Source of the DNA: Biomphalaria glabrata
Taxonomy: Eukaryota; Mollusca; Gastropoda; Planorbidae
Reading direction: 5' to 3'
Length of the DNA: 64,000 nt
Assembly: GCF_947242115.1 (NCBI RefSeq)
Contig: NC_074716.1
Location: 42,238,639-42,302,638, forward strand
The stretch's first letter is position 1. Each line of letters starts with the position of its first letter. The notes under the pieces were generated by a model. The model had not been told where the DNA came from. It searched no databases and saw only the letters and a program-made list of their open reading frames with translations. Of this stretch, positions 43,071-53,911 are shown piece after piece. The position numbers and the translations under genes were made by a program.

Positions 43071-43320
43071 CCCTACAAACAGTGTTTCTTTTATAGCAGG
43101 TTAAAATTTCATTTCTTTGATTAAAATAAGTCTAGCATCCTTGTCTTGACAGTTTGCTTTCACTGCATCTATCTCAAAATCGATAAACATTTCACCAGTC
43201 AAGTGTTAAATTAGCTTTAAACATGTGGCTAATAGATAATTACCTTTGCCACATGTCTCCACACCTGTCAACACTTCCGCAGTTTATGAATTAATCTTCC
43301 ATCATATATTGCACTGAGTA
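43071..43320 (-). promoter_or_regulatory. Conserved promoter block, paralogue 3
   Basis: Third copy of the block. TATA box (minus strand GCTATAAAAGAAAC) at 43090-43095. Upstream on the minus strand: AAACTGTCAAGACAAGGATG, TGACTGGTGAAATG, TAGCCACATGT, GTGGAGACATGTGGCAAAGG and GAAGATTAATTC. The expected start site is near 43062, giving a short exon to the donor at 43013. Confidence 0.8.
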
Positions 43321-43762
43321 GTAGAAAGGCTAGGATTATTGAAGTTCTTCATTTCTAACCCGCAGACTCATTGTGTCTATTTTAGTTCTCTGATCAAAGT
43401 TGTGCACATTTTGTATTATGGTCAAGGTTAGGAGTCATTGTGATGGCCCCTGTGCACAAGCGTTCATTTTACTAAAAGTATTGTCGCAGATCTAAAGACT
43501 TTATCAGTGTTACTCTAAAACGTAAAATTATTTCTTTTAGCAAAACTATTGAAACAAATTTCATATTCTGACGTAAACTTAAGGTGAAGAGGGTAAGCGA
43601 CGTGATGCTGGTTGATCGTCTTATTAAGCCAATCAACTTCATTCTGTCTTCTCACATGTCACCTGGAGGGTTGTCGAGTTCTAGAAGTTTTCCATTTATG
43701 AAAAGGATCGAAACCACGCGGTTGTTTTGTTGACAAGTTTCGCGAGTTCCTGCAGAAGTAAA
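43321..43762. other. Intergenic, no gene seen
   Basis: No supported exon, repeat end or RNA gene. Confidence 0.4.
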
Positions 43763-44100
43763 GGTCAAGTCCTCAATTCACACCCTGCTGATCAAATCCT
43801 TAATCCAGACCCCTGCTAGTCAAGTCCTCAATAAAGACCCCTGCAAATCAAATCCTTAATCCAGACCACTTCAAGTAAAGTCCTCAATTCAGAGCCCTGC
43901 AAGTCAAGTCCTTAATCCAGACCCCAGCAAGTCGAGTCCTTAATTCAGACCCCTGCAGATTGAGACGTTAATCTCGACCCTCCTTAACCCTAACCTCTGA
44001 GGTCGTCCATAATCCAGACCCCGGCAGGTCAAGTCCATAATGTCGACCCCTTCAGGCAGAGTCCATAACCCTAATCTCTGAGGTCGTCCTTAATCCAGAC
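43763..44100. repeat. Minisatellite, unit of about 30 bp
   Basis: Roughly ten diverged units of the form CAAGTC[C]TTAATCCAGACCCC with alternating CTCAATTCAGA variants. A higher-order variant carrying CCCTAA.CTCTGAGGTCGTCC appears twice (43990-44010, 44070-44090). Confidence 0.85.
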
Positions 44101-44560
44101 AATGGATAGCAGCTGGCAGTGTTGAAATTCAGGGCCATCATTACGAAAGTCCGAACCGTCTACCTAGGATGAAGACCAGTAGGGAATCGGCGCCATAGGC
44201 GCCATTATCCCTTTGATTGTTAGAAAGGCTTTTATCCAACAACCAGGCCTGGACATAGGGCTCCTCACCCCTGTCTGTCTGAGAGCTCCAGCAGTGACGG
44301 CCATAATGACTGGGCATGAGGGGCCGTACCACGTACACAGCTCACCTTCCCCGTTCCTGGACCCCACTCGCCATACGTGGGCGAGAACAGCGCTAACTAT
44401 GGGAGCCTCATATTCCTATACTGTCACCGCCACTGTTCGCTACTCGTACTTAGCCTATCTAGTTCCACTACTAGACGTCTCCACCGAAGGCGCCACGCTG
44501 AGGCGACGGGGAGCTGGAATCCAAACCACCAGAGAGCTCTGAACAATTTTAAAGTAAAAA
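44101..44560. other. GC-rich island of unknown nature with open frames
   Basis: GC content is clearly above the surroundings, and both strands carry frames of 65-110 codons (plus 44213-44542, minus 44164-44367). No domain, signal peptide or splice site is recognised. It could be a fragment of a repeat or of transferred DNA. Not called as a gene. Confidence 0.35.
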
Positions 44561-44947
44561 AAAAATTTTTTTTTAATTCCTTTCCTTCAACGTGGAAACT
44601 TTGACAGCCACATTTTGGAAATGAAGACAATAGAAATAGTAATTTAAAACAAAATATTTTTAAAAAAACTCAAAAAAAAAATTTGTTTCAAGTGTTTGAA
44701 GTTTAAATGGTAAATATTGAGAAAGGTTTATGCTAGTTATGTGCAGGAAATGCATTTTTTGTTTGTTTTTTAATTCCTACTGTATTAGAGTGCATTCTCT
44801 TCATGGGTACTAAAAGTTGGAAGTTAAAAGGAATACGTTGCCTACATTAAAGTCTGGGAATTCCCGTAGCTGGCAGCAAAGGCATTAGAGTATCGCGCAA
44901 AAATATCGAATGTTGTCGATTCTGTCCTGTACTTCAAAATTTACATA
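44561..44947. other. AT-rich spacer
   Basis: Long A and T runs. Nothing supported. Confidence 0.4.
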
Positions 44948-46088
44948 TCTATATTATAAAGTAGAATGTGAGGTGTATGTATGTATTTATGTATGTATGG
45001 ATGTATGTTACTTATAGACATCAAAACCGCTTGACCAATCTTGATAAAACTAGGCAGGAATGTTCCTTGGGTACCAACTTAGACCGTAGTGTATGTATTG
45101 TAGCCCTAAAACAAACTTAGGACCCTCAAAAAAAATAAAGTTGTCCGACTCTATTAAAGCTATAGTATTTTATGGATCTAGGCCATGTCTACAATGTTGA
45201 CATGAGAAAAGATAGAAAGGATTTAGACCTAGATCTAATTTTAAGAAATACACTTTGCGCAGATAGTTTTTTACTTTGACACATGAAAATACAAAAGAAG
45301 ATCCATTGATTTCATTATATAATAAAATTAACCTTCAATTTTGTGTTTCAAAAGCATTTTTTACATTAATTAGTTCCTTATATCTGTGACTACAGATTTC
45401 CTGACGAACATTCTTTCATTAGACAATACCGTAATGAATCGCGTACTAAAAACTAATTCGTTTAATTGTTTACTTTATAATCCCATCCCTAGATCTAAAA
45501 CTCTAATCCAACTATTTCAGCGCGTAAATATATTAATTAAAGTCCATTCATTTCATATTTTGATCAAATAAACATTCAAATTTGGTTTTCTAAATCTACA
45601 TTCGTTTACGAAAGCTGCGAAGCCGAGGTGAGATAGGCCTAGATCTATATTCATTCATGAATCGCGTACTAAAAATTATTTCGTTTAATTGTTCACTTTA
45701 TAATCCCATTCTTTTAACAAAGCTATCGCTCTTTTCGTTTTTAATAGATAAGAATGTATCGACATCGGGTAAACCATTTTCGCAAAACTAATTTTATTTT
45801 CGTAGCGAAAGAGTATTAACGTGAAAGGATCATTAGCTACGTTTAACATACATCTAAATCCAATCCACTAGATTATTCAAAAGCAAATGTTTTAATTTTT
45901 AAAAAAATGGATTTTCCCCTATTAGCTATTTTGATCTGATAGCTTCATTCACACTATTTTTACATTGACACATTCGCTTTACTTATTACATTATTATTTC
46001 GTTTAATTGTTTACAAAACACTCTCAGTGACTATATCGACAGAAATGCGCAAATAAAGACCCGCGGGTCGCGGGTAACATATGTCTAG
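44948..46088 (+). mobile_element. Non-autonomous Helitron
   Basis: 1141 bp. Begins TCTATATTATAAAGTAG after an A and ends with a stem-loop (ACCCGCG GGT CGCGGGT, 46059-46075), nine bases, then CTAG followed by T. That is the TC..hairpin..CTRR structure with insertion between A and T expected of Helitrons. The 5' part carries the (GTAT)n tract common in such elements. Internally, GAATCGCGTACTAAAA.. to TATAATCCCAT occurs twice (45435-45485, 45658-45710). No Rep/helicase frame, so non-autonomous. Confidence 0.8.
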
Positions 46089-46102
46089 TAGATTATATAT
46101 TA

Positions 46103-47040
46103 ATAATAAAACTTGTCTTCGAGTCCGAAGATTAGTGTTGAATGCAGTGTTTCCCGTGGCGACGCAGCCCCAGCTGTGACCTACATATTTTGTCATTTCC
46201 AGGGCAAGCATAACCATTGTCCGCAAGTGGTCGATTTAGATTTTCTTTTCGCCATCTGCGTCTGTCCTCGGCAGTGGATTTTCTTTTGGTCTCAAATGTG
46301 TATCCCGCGGCTTTTGAGAGCGACCTCCAGCTGTCTCGTTCTGATGATTTTTGTAGGCAGGCGGAGCGATTTATTCCGTCGAACTCTCTCCTGAAGGAGT
46401 CCAAAAGAGGCATCATTTGATACTATACTACCCAGATATGTGAAGTGGTCTACCACGTTAAGTGGCTGTCTGTTTACGGTGATCTTTTGGGCTGAGTAGA
46501 TTTTATTGGGTGACTTCTGGAACATGACTTCTGTTTTCCCGAGGTTTATAGACAAACCGAAAGAGGCGGCAGAGTATGCAAATTCACTGACGGCGTTCTG
46601 GAGGTCATGTTCATTGTGAGCTAGCAGGGCGCAATCATCGGTTTAGAGAAGCTCCTTTATGACCATCTCCTTTGTTTTTGTATGGGATAGTAGACGTCGA
46701 AGATTGAACACATTGCCATCCGAAGGAAACCTGATGTAGATGCCTTCGTGCAATCGCTGCCTCAATTGACCCTGCATTACGCCAAAGAAGATAACGAATA
46801 GAATAGGAGCAAGTACACAGCCCTGCTTCACGCAATTTTTTTTGGGGAGGGGGGGGGGGGGAAATGGTCAGACAGGTCACCATTGTGTCTGATCTGGCCT
46901 CTTTGTCCCACGTGAAACTACTTGAGAATGGATAGGAACGTAGGTGGGCATCCCAGCTTAGCCAAAATCCTCCACAAACCATCGCGACTGACCGTGTCGA
47001 AAGCCTTGGTGAGATCCACAAAGGCGGCGTATAGGTTTAG
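46103..47040 (-). mobile_element. LINE fragment, RT to C-terminal finger, internally deleted
   Basis: Minus-strand pieces: AAFVDLTKAFDTVSRDGLWR, AKLGCPP, VKQGCVLAPILFVIFFGVMQ, FTDDCALLAHNEHDLQ, SINLGKTEVMFQKSP and YLGSIVSNDA. After a deletion of roughly 100 codons come SERDSWRSLSKAAGYTFE and RWRKENLNRPLADNGYACPG, ending in the C2H2-like tail. Frame breaks and a G-tract (46847-46861) make it inactive. It abuts the Helitron terminus. Confidence 0.87.
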
Positions 47041-47729
47041 GTTCTGCTCTTTGCATTTTCTGCCAGAGTGGTACAATCTAGGTACACGTTAGTTCTTCCA
47101 CATCCATTCTCGTATCAAGCCGAAACTTTGCACAATTATTTGTTGGACTTAACAAGCAATTAACAAGGAATTAAAAAAAAAACAATTATTGGTAAATAAT
47201 TATTTTGTTTAGTATCAAACAAGGGAAATAAATGTTGCTTATAGTAAGAGATGGGGCTGAATGTGTAAAGTTATTTCCCTTATTACGTTTTTTTACTCAT
47301 TTCTCTCACATCCTCCAATCAAATGGAAATGTTTTCTTGCATGATAGTAGAGTGAGTCGTTCGTGATATAGAAGTGAAAAAAATAAAAATTCCTGTCCAA
47401 CGGAACCAAACGGACCTGTCTAAGTTGTTTTCGAATACATGGCGTTGTCTTGATTTCGAAGATAAAGGACGATTGCAGTGTTTCACATGACTACACAAAA
47501 CCATTTGATAAATATTTTTCCGCATCACTGCAGACAAAGCCGTTGTCCACCGGCGGTCGAAGTCTTTTCTTTGAGTCTAAAATATGGTACCCGAGGCCGA
47601 ATAGAGACAAGGCAAAGACAAGCGAACATTGGAAAAGGTTTTTCCTAGTTGGTAGGAACGAGATATTGACTGTTCATTGATTCTAGTTTTAAATCAGAGA
47701 GGAGCATACTTTTTTTTGTTAAGCTTAAA
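47041..47729. other. Intergenic, dispersed repeat pieces
   Basis: 47085-47240 and 47820-47980 are copies of one dispersed repeat (AAGC[C/T]GAAA.TT.GCACAATTATTT). No gene seen. Confidence 0.45.
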
Positions 47730-47810
47730 TTAACTCTTTCTCTCCTAACTGATAATGCCAGCGTTGATTCCACCAGAATGTGGTAAATAATTACGGATAG
47801 AAAGAGTTAA
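47730..47810. mobile_element. 81-bp MITE, copy 3 (inverted)
   Basis: Inverse orientation relative to the copies at 33636 and 33770, with identical length and the internal block CCAGAATGTGGTAAATAATT. Confidence 0.85.
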
Positions 47811-48187
47811 CTTTGTTAAGTTTCTACACGTTATTTCTCCCACACGCAATCTGGGATTAAGCTGAAATTTCGCACAATTATTTCTTTTACCTGACAAGAC
47901 ACAAGATTCAATAAAAATCTTTAACCAATTAATTAATTATTATTCGTAATTAATTATTTTGTTTGTTATCTTGAATAAGGGCAAGGAATCGTACTTGGTA
48001 GATGTGGTGGTTTAAGTTGAATTAGTTCCCTTAAAGACTCTTGAGCCCTTAGTAAACATTTGTTTAATGCTTTAAAAAAACGATCATGTAAACATTCACC
48101 AATATACCTCCCCCCCTTTCTTTCTGCAACGTCACAACCAGTGGGAAGTACAGGCATGTGACCTGGCAACGAGCTATTGGTCTAAAC

Positions 48188-49858
48188 TTGAGATGGGAAT
48201 CGAACCCCACTTTTATAGTTCGGGTTTGGTTCGGTTCTTTCAGATTTAAGTTCGGGTTCGGTTGGATGACGAGTATAGTTCGGGTTCGGTTCGATGTTAT
48301 GAAATTAGTTAATAGAAAAATTAGGACATGTAATAATGTTTAATTCAATTACTAAATAGAGAAAGCAGAGATGTGAAACATTATTCGACCAGTGAGCCAT
48401 TTTAATTTCCAACTCTCATGTCGCGGGCCACATTACATAAAAAAATGCAAAAAAAAAAAAAATCACATAAAAAAATAAAGCACTTTTATAAGAAATCTGT
48501 GGATATAATTTTTAAAAAGTTTTCCTTTCAGACTTTACGACCAATAGGGAAGAGGAGGTAAAGGTCATCTATTTCTGTGGTCCACGGTTAACGAGGGGGT
48601 CATGTAACCATCACAACTCTAGGGCTTTAGGACTCTGGGGCAACCTTAAGATCCCAAAATTAAAAATCTCAGCCTTCACCAGGATTCTAACCTGGGACCC
48701 CACGGATCGCAAGCCAGGTGCATTACTAATAAGTCACCGCTCCTTTGAAGGCGCTTACGTCAGCCTGATTCAACTTCTTGCCACGGAGGTTCTGTTTGAT
48801 CTGACATACTTCTGGCCGTAAATTAGTAGTCACTCCCACTAATTTCTCCCAAAGGAAAGAAGCCTCCTCCTCCATGATTTCTGAAATTTCTTTGAACAGG
48901 TCTTTGCCAGTGGTGGTCCCAATTCATGTTCTTCATAGCAGATATCTTTTCTGTGATTTAAAAATTGCTTTTCCTACTACGAACAAGAAACAAGAGTTGA
49001 ACGCTATCAGATATGTCGGCGCTAATGGTAAACATTTCCATCTCTACTGCTCTATCTCTTTGTTTTTAATTGAGATCTCTAATTGCCATGCGAAAAAGAG
49101 TAGCGGCTTCAACTGCATTCTTATTTTCATGACACATTTCTTCCATCACTGATAGTAACCCACTAATGCATTCCCTGCATGTCGAAAAAAAAAGCTTCAT
49201 TTCACGACTTAAAATGTGAGCAACTCTGTACCATGTCCTTACTGGCAATTCATTGTCTTGTCCCTTCTTGGTAAATAATGTTGTCAATCCTCCAATCTCT
49301 AGGCTTTTCTTTGCAATTATTTTCTTTGTGGCTCAAACTAAGAATGCCGCAATATTTGTTTATGTTTTTGATTTCATAATACTGTATCTAGCTACGTTCT
49401 GTCACAGCCACAAATATCTCTATACCTATAAAAAATGTTGGGTTTTTTTGTGTGCTCCATACAAAGGCAAAGATCTGTCCAACTTTTCCTGGTAGTTTCT
49501 ACATTCAGACTCTACTTTTCGTTTCTTCGACTCTCCCATTTCATTAACGCACAAATATTAAATGTTACGGTACCATTCGCTGTAAATCAAGAGAAGACAA
49601 CCCAAATTGATCCAGCTGAGTTTTCCAAAAATTAAAAATAACTGTCAAATCATCTCACTGAAACTAAGTTTTTTTCTTACTAAAAAATGTTGCAAAATCT
49701 TGTGATTCAGTTCGGTGAAGGTAAGGACAGTTCGTTCGATTCCGTTCGTACCGATCAGTTTAAAAGTTCGTGTTCGGTTCGATTCGGTCGTAAGTGAGAT
49801 TGGAGTTCGGTTTGTTCCGTTCGGGGTCGGTTCTGGGTCGATTTATTTCCCATCTCTA
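48188..49858 (-). mobile_element. hAT transposon with perfect 8-bp TSD and nested SINE
   Basis: 1671 bp flanked by GTCTAAAC (48180-48187 and 49859-49866). Ends TTGAGATGGGAATCGAACC and its near-inverse GATTTATTTCCCATCTCTA are followed on both sides by subterminal GGTTCGG-type repeats (48210-48295, 49705-49850). Minus-strand relics of a GTF2IRD2/ZBED-type transposase lie at 48780-49290: CHENKNAVEAATLFRMAI, SADISDSVQLLFLV, GTTTGKDLFKEISEIMEE and FLWEKLVGVTT. Multiple frame breaks. A SINE sits inside at 48526-48745. Confidence 0.88.
48526..48745 (-). mobile_element. tRNA-derived SINE nested in the hAT
   Basis: Tail CAGACTTTACGACCAATA, body with ACGGTTAACGAGGG, head degraded (GGTGACTTATTAGTAATGC on the minus strand). 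It lacks the GGTACCCATTAG block, so it is internally deleted. It postdates the hAT insertion. Confidence 0.75.
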
Positions 49859-49951
49859 GTCTAAACTGCCCACAGGTTGTGACTTTGCGGGTCAATGATC
49901 AGGTCTTCTATAACGAATGGTCTTGGTTGGAATGGTACGAAGTCATAAGTT

Positions 49952-50019
49952 GGGCATCACAGCTATTTGGGCATCACAACTATTTGGGCATCACAGCTAT
50001 TTGGGCATCACAGCTATTT
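49952..50019. repeat. 17-bp tandem repeat, four units
   Basis: GGGCATCACAGCTATTT repeated four times with one A/G difference. Confidence 0.95.
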
Positions 50020-50649
50020 TCGTATGAAAAACAGATTTCATATTTAATTAAACAAAGTAGTAATTTTTAGAAGAAAGCAAAACATAAGAGGGTCATAGAG
50101 CTCTATCACAGGTTGTTTGATTGTTTAATAGTTTTCACATCAAAACATGACACACAGATGGACAGCGCAAAATTAATAGTGGATTTTCCTGACACATATA
50201 TTTATATGAAAAAAAAAAGATTAAGAATCAATAATTTTTTTATTTGTAGAAATCTAGTTTTAGTGTTTCGCTTAGCTTCGTTCTTTTACTGAGGAATCAA
50301 TACATCCCTCCCGCTGTGCTGTAGCGAGTCCCAGTGTCACGTGATCATCCTTGACATTGACAATTGAAGATGAAATCTATGAGAGGCGCCGATCGATTTC
50401 ATGGCACAGAGCTGCTGGGACGGACATGTTTGTGTTTTGTTATTTTTTGTTATTTTTCGGCATCCATTTGATATTTAAAACAGTAAACCAAGAAATTGTA
50501 TAAAATGCATTCAATTAAAATATTCAGACAGTTTTACACCACTTTACTCCTCATTGATTATAAATATATATAAAGCATTTCTTTAAAACTATTGATATCC
50601 ATTATATCTAAAAATTTAAAGGAAAACTCTTGTTGTTCTGAGCCGAAAA
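50020..50649. other. Intergenic, no gene seen
   Basis: A palindromic TCACGTGA lies at 50338-50345. No recognised exon. The last part may be the 5' UTR carried along by the RPL31 retrocopy. Confidence 0.4.
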
Positions 50650-50988
50650 ATGGCAGGCACCCCACCTAGTAAGCAAAGAGAAAAAAGAAGACTGTTACTA
50701 ATGAGGTCATTACACGGAGTAGGATTTAAAAAGAGGGTTCCTCCACTCCTCGTGCCATTAAAGAAATCAGAAAGTGTGCTGAAAAAATGATGGGCACTCC
50801 TGATGTTAGAATCGACATTCGCTTGAACAAGCACATTTGGTCCGAAGGCATGTTCCACATAGACTTAGAGTGAGACCTGTAAGCGGAACGAAGATGAAGA
50901 CTCTACTCACAGATTGTACACCTTGGTGACACATGTCCCATGCAATGATTTCAAAGGAAAACAAACACTGAATGTTGATAAGGAATAA
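50650..50988 (+). pseudogene. RPL31: Ribosomal protein L31 processed pseudogene
   Basis: Intronless, decayed copy of the large-subunit ribosomal protein L31 mRNA. Pieces in order: MAGTPPSKQREKRR (basic N-terminus), TNEVI, then HGVGFKKR directly after it (the TREYTINIHKRI part is missing), [38 protein letters not shown] and RNEDE remnants (in a shifted frame), LYTLVT-like, CNDFKGKQT-like and finally NVDKE before a stop at 50986. At least two frameshifts and one internal deletion separate these. AATAAA overlaps the stop region (50985-50990). No introns plus decay means a retrocopy, not the working gene. Known family length is about 125 residues. Confidence 0.88.
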
Positions 50989-51054
50989 AAGTTTTTTCAA
51001 AATTAAATTTGATCAATGTTTTGTTCTTATCTACAACTTATTAGTTCTTGATAG

Positions 51055-51226
51055 CGTCACGTGATATTGTGCTCGAGGTCAACGTGTGGTGTGTTCCTGT
51101 TGAGACCCTGAATGAAGGCCACGAAATCTCCCTCACCACATCAGGAAATGTTGCCCAGTCCCTAAGGAAGGAAGTATGTCCCCTTCGAGGCAAGTTCATG
51201 GATGCATTGACTTTTTGGATATTGTA
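51055..51226 (+). other. Possible orphan coding exon
   Basis: An open plus-strand stretch without ATG reads ASRDIVLEVNVWCVPVE and TLNEGHEISLTTSGNVAQ, then SLRKEVCPLRGKFMDALTFW and a stop. A pyrimidine-containing segment ending TTGATAG precedes it. Codon choice looks coding-like, but I do not recognise the family and found no partner exons. It could be a terminal exon, a pseudogene piece or chance. Confidence 0.25.
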
Positions 51227-51525
51227 ATATAAATAGATCAGTAATAAGGAATCATGCAAAATGGTGTTTGTTTATAATAGGAATTTAAAATTAAAGTAAA
51301 GACGGTTGATCTTTGTGATGACATAAGCATCGGCCGTGGTCATGACCTTCCCTATAGAACGAAAGGTCTTCAATGTGGTACTTTTTTTTTCTTCAGATAT
51401 CTATTTAGTGCGGTCGGGATGTGGAGACCTTTCGTAATCATCTTGGGTTTTTTTTTAACCATTGGTGTTACTAGTTAAGTATTTAGATGTAGATCTGTGC
51501 TGTACAGCCCACGTTTCTACACATG

Positions 51526-52110
51526 GCGGTCTTAAGGGGTGGCTACTGGGGCAACCTCCCATGAAGGGGCCAGGCAATAACAGAAATTCTATTATTTTGT
51601 TTGCTGATTTTTACGCCCATTGTTTCTGAATCATAAGTTACGTTGATTAAAGTAAAGTTCCGCTTTTAGACCTTGCGATCTATAGAGCAGATGATAAGGT
51701 CATCTGTTTCTTTGGCCAAAGGTTAACGAGCAGCAGAGTGTCATGTGACCAGGAAAAATATCAACCGCTTTTACTTTCCCCAACTAAGGTCAGGCACCCA
51801 TTAGAGCTGGAAAGGTCACTAAATTAAAGGAGTGGAAATAAAATTACTACAAGTGAAATCCAACATTAAGATCAATGACAACACAGTACCTATTGTAGTG
51901 CCAACAGTAGCCTACAGTACCTAGGTAAGGTACTATGTTTTAGTAACAATATTAGGTCCTACTACAGCAGTAGAGGTCGACGAACGCGTTAGCGTTACTT
52001 TGTACAAGATGTAAAGTCTACGCGTACGGCTCACGGGCCCACATATAACTCTCGCCAGGGGCCCCACGTATGATACTCGCCCCCATACTGCTAAAGCCGC
52101 CTCTGTGTCT
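51526..52110. mobile_element. hAT-like MITE (GGCGGCCTTA ends), copy 1, with nested SINE
   Basis: Left end GGCGGTCTTAAGGGGTGGC and right end CTGCTAAAGCCGCCTCTG match the ends of the compact copy at 55084-55265. The extra length comes from a SINE (51652-51815) and about 200 bp of other sequence. Confidence 0.6.
51652..51815 (-). mobile_element. tRNA-derived SINE, 5'-truncated
   Basis: Reverse-oriented body and tail (GACCTTGCGATCTATAG; AACCGCTTTTACTTTCCCC; CACCCATTAGAGCTGG). The head is absent. Confidence 0.8.
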
Positions 52111-52115
52111 ATAGA

Positions 52116-52912
52116 TAACACTGTTCACGGTCATGTTTGTCTAAAAATTCATTAAAGTTCCCACCTACAAACACATAATTAAGAGACATGCGCAGAAATT
52201 ACAATTTTTATTACCACCCACCCCTATTTGTGTGTGTGTACCCTAAATAACATTACTATGACCGTAAGGACATAGACCGCACCTTTTCACCCGCCCCCCC
52301 CCCCATCTTTCACCTCCCCCCATCCTATAACTAGACACTAGTGTGGCACAAGTTTGGTTACCGCTGTCCCCATGAATATTTAAAGCATCATTTTGTTGTG
52401 TTCGCCCCTGAGTTCTTTTTGATTCCCTGAATTGTCCCCCTTCTCTTCATGTCCGGCACAGAAGCCGATGAGATGTATTTGTTCTGTTCCCTTGGTTCCC
52501 TTTACTTTCTTTAACTCTGTTCATACTGTGCTATGTTATTTTTTTTTCTCGCTAGACCGACAGTATTGGCCAGGGCCAGGCTAAGCACAGACTTAACATG
52601 GGGATACTAGCATCATTAACACTGGCTTCTGCGTGTGTAGTAATTCTTTCTGGGAAATAAGTGTGCGATTCTCTGCTATGGGCTCAAACAGAACATTATG
52701 AGAGACTTGCAGGTTTGTACATCAATATTGCGGTTTAAACCGACTACAAGAATGCACATTAATATCTATAGAAAGATTTGAAACATATTCCAACATTGGA
52801 GAGGATTCTCTTGCATTACAGTGTAATCGATTATTTGGCTTTCACATTTCTTTAGAATTTTAAAATGTATTAAATGTGTAGTCTTTAAGCAGAGTAACTG
52901 TGCGGTACATAA
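52116..52912. other. Intergenic, no gene seen
   Basis: C-rich patch at 52290-52320. No recognised exon or repeat end. Confidence 0.4.
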
Positions 52913-52916
52913 GACA

Positions 52917-53130
52917 GAGGGGATGTAGTGAATGAGTGGTAAAGCGATTGGCTTCTGAACTGAGAGGTCCAGGGTTCGAATCTAAGTAAAGAGTAGGATT
53001 TTTAAAATCCGGCATTTTTCAGACGCTCTGAGTTAATCAAACTCTAATGGATGGGGAAAGGCGGTTGGTCGTTTAGCTAGCTACATAACACTCTTGCTAG
53101 ACGTCGGCCATAGAAACAAAACACATAAGA
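52917..53130 (+). mobile_element. tRNA-derived SINE, plus strand
   Basis: Head GAATGAGTGGTAAAGCGATT with B box GGGTTCGAATC, body CTAATGGATGGGGAAAGGCG and GGTTGGTCGT, tail degraded after GGCCATAGAAACA. Confidence 0.85.
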
Positions 53131-53210
53131 CATAAGAGAAAATGTGTAATACAAAAGACAGGAGAGATAAAAAGCAGAAATAGCATTTCGAAACATGTTA
53201 CTGCCTAGAC

Positions 53211-53373
53211 CAGTGTTTCCCAACCTTTTTCCTTAACAGAACACTTCGCACATTCTGAATATTTATCGGAACACTTTGATTATTTTTTTTAGAGAAATTA
53301 ATTAATGTGTTGGCCTACTGGCTAATTAATTACAATAGTTCGTGGTCACACTTATTCAGTTTGGAAAACGCTG
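53211..53373. mobile_element. hAT-type MITE (CAGTGTTTC ends), copy 2
   Basis: 163 bp. Left end CAGTGTTTCCCAACC, right end TTGGAAAACGCTG, interior similar to 31361-31552 (TGAATATTTA.CGGAACACTTTG). No clear target duplication. Confidence 0.65.
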
Positions 53374-53909
53374 GACAATATTAATGCTAACATCACCTTT
53401 CTCTGTACTCGTCCGGGGACGACGCTGACTATGACTTCTCCATTCCTGTGTGTGTGTACGTATTAAACTACGCACTGACAGAAATGATTCTCCTGGTGAG
53501 AAACAAAGTTTGACCAGACATCAACACCCACATGAATACATTTCGTCCAATTTATCAATGTAGTCATATCACGTTGTTTGAAAACAAACACATAAAGATG
53601 TAGTTTTACGAACCATTGATAATAATAAGTGAGATTTTTGTTGTTAGGACATAGTGCAATATTTCTGGGTGTGCAAGATAAATACAGGCAGTGGACTTTT
53701 TTTTATGTATTAATAAAGTTATTATCATTATGACCGTGTCACATATGCTTTTAAATTGTTAACACCAGGCGTTCAAACCCCATTCACCCCTTTCGCCTGC
53801 TTCTATTCATAGGAATTATTGAAATAAAATGAAGTCTTTTTAGAAAGTGCTTTTGCAATTTAAAAATAATACGAGAATATCAGATACCTGGTGTCCTACT
53901 ATATCATGA
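53374..53909. other. Intergenic, no gene seen
   Basis: No supported feature. Confidence 0.4.
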
Positions 53910-53911
53910 GA

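Noticed and set aside
44213-44542. 109-codon frame as a host gene
   Set aside because: Frames are open on both strands because of GC-rich composition. No recognised domain.
46132-46555. Several overlapping frames on both strands as genes
   Set aside because: They are shadows of the decayed LINE on the minus strand.
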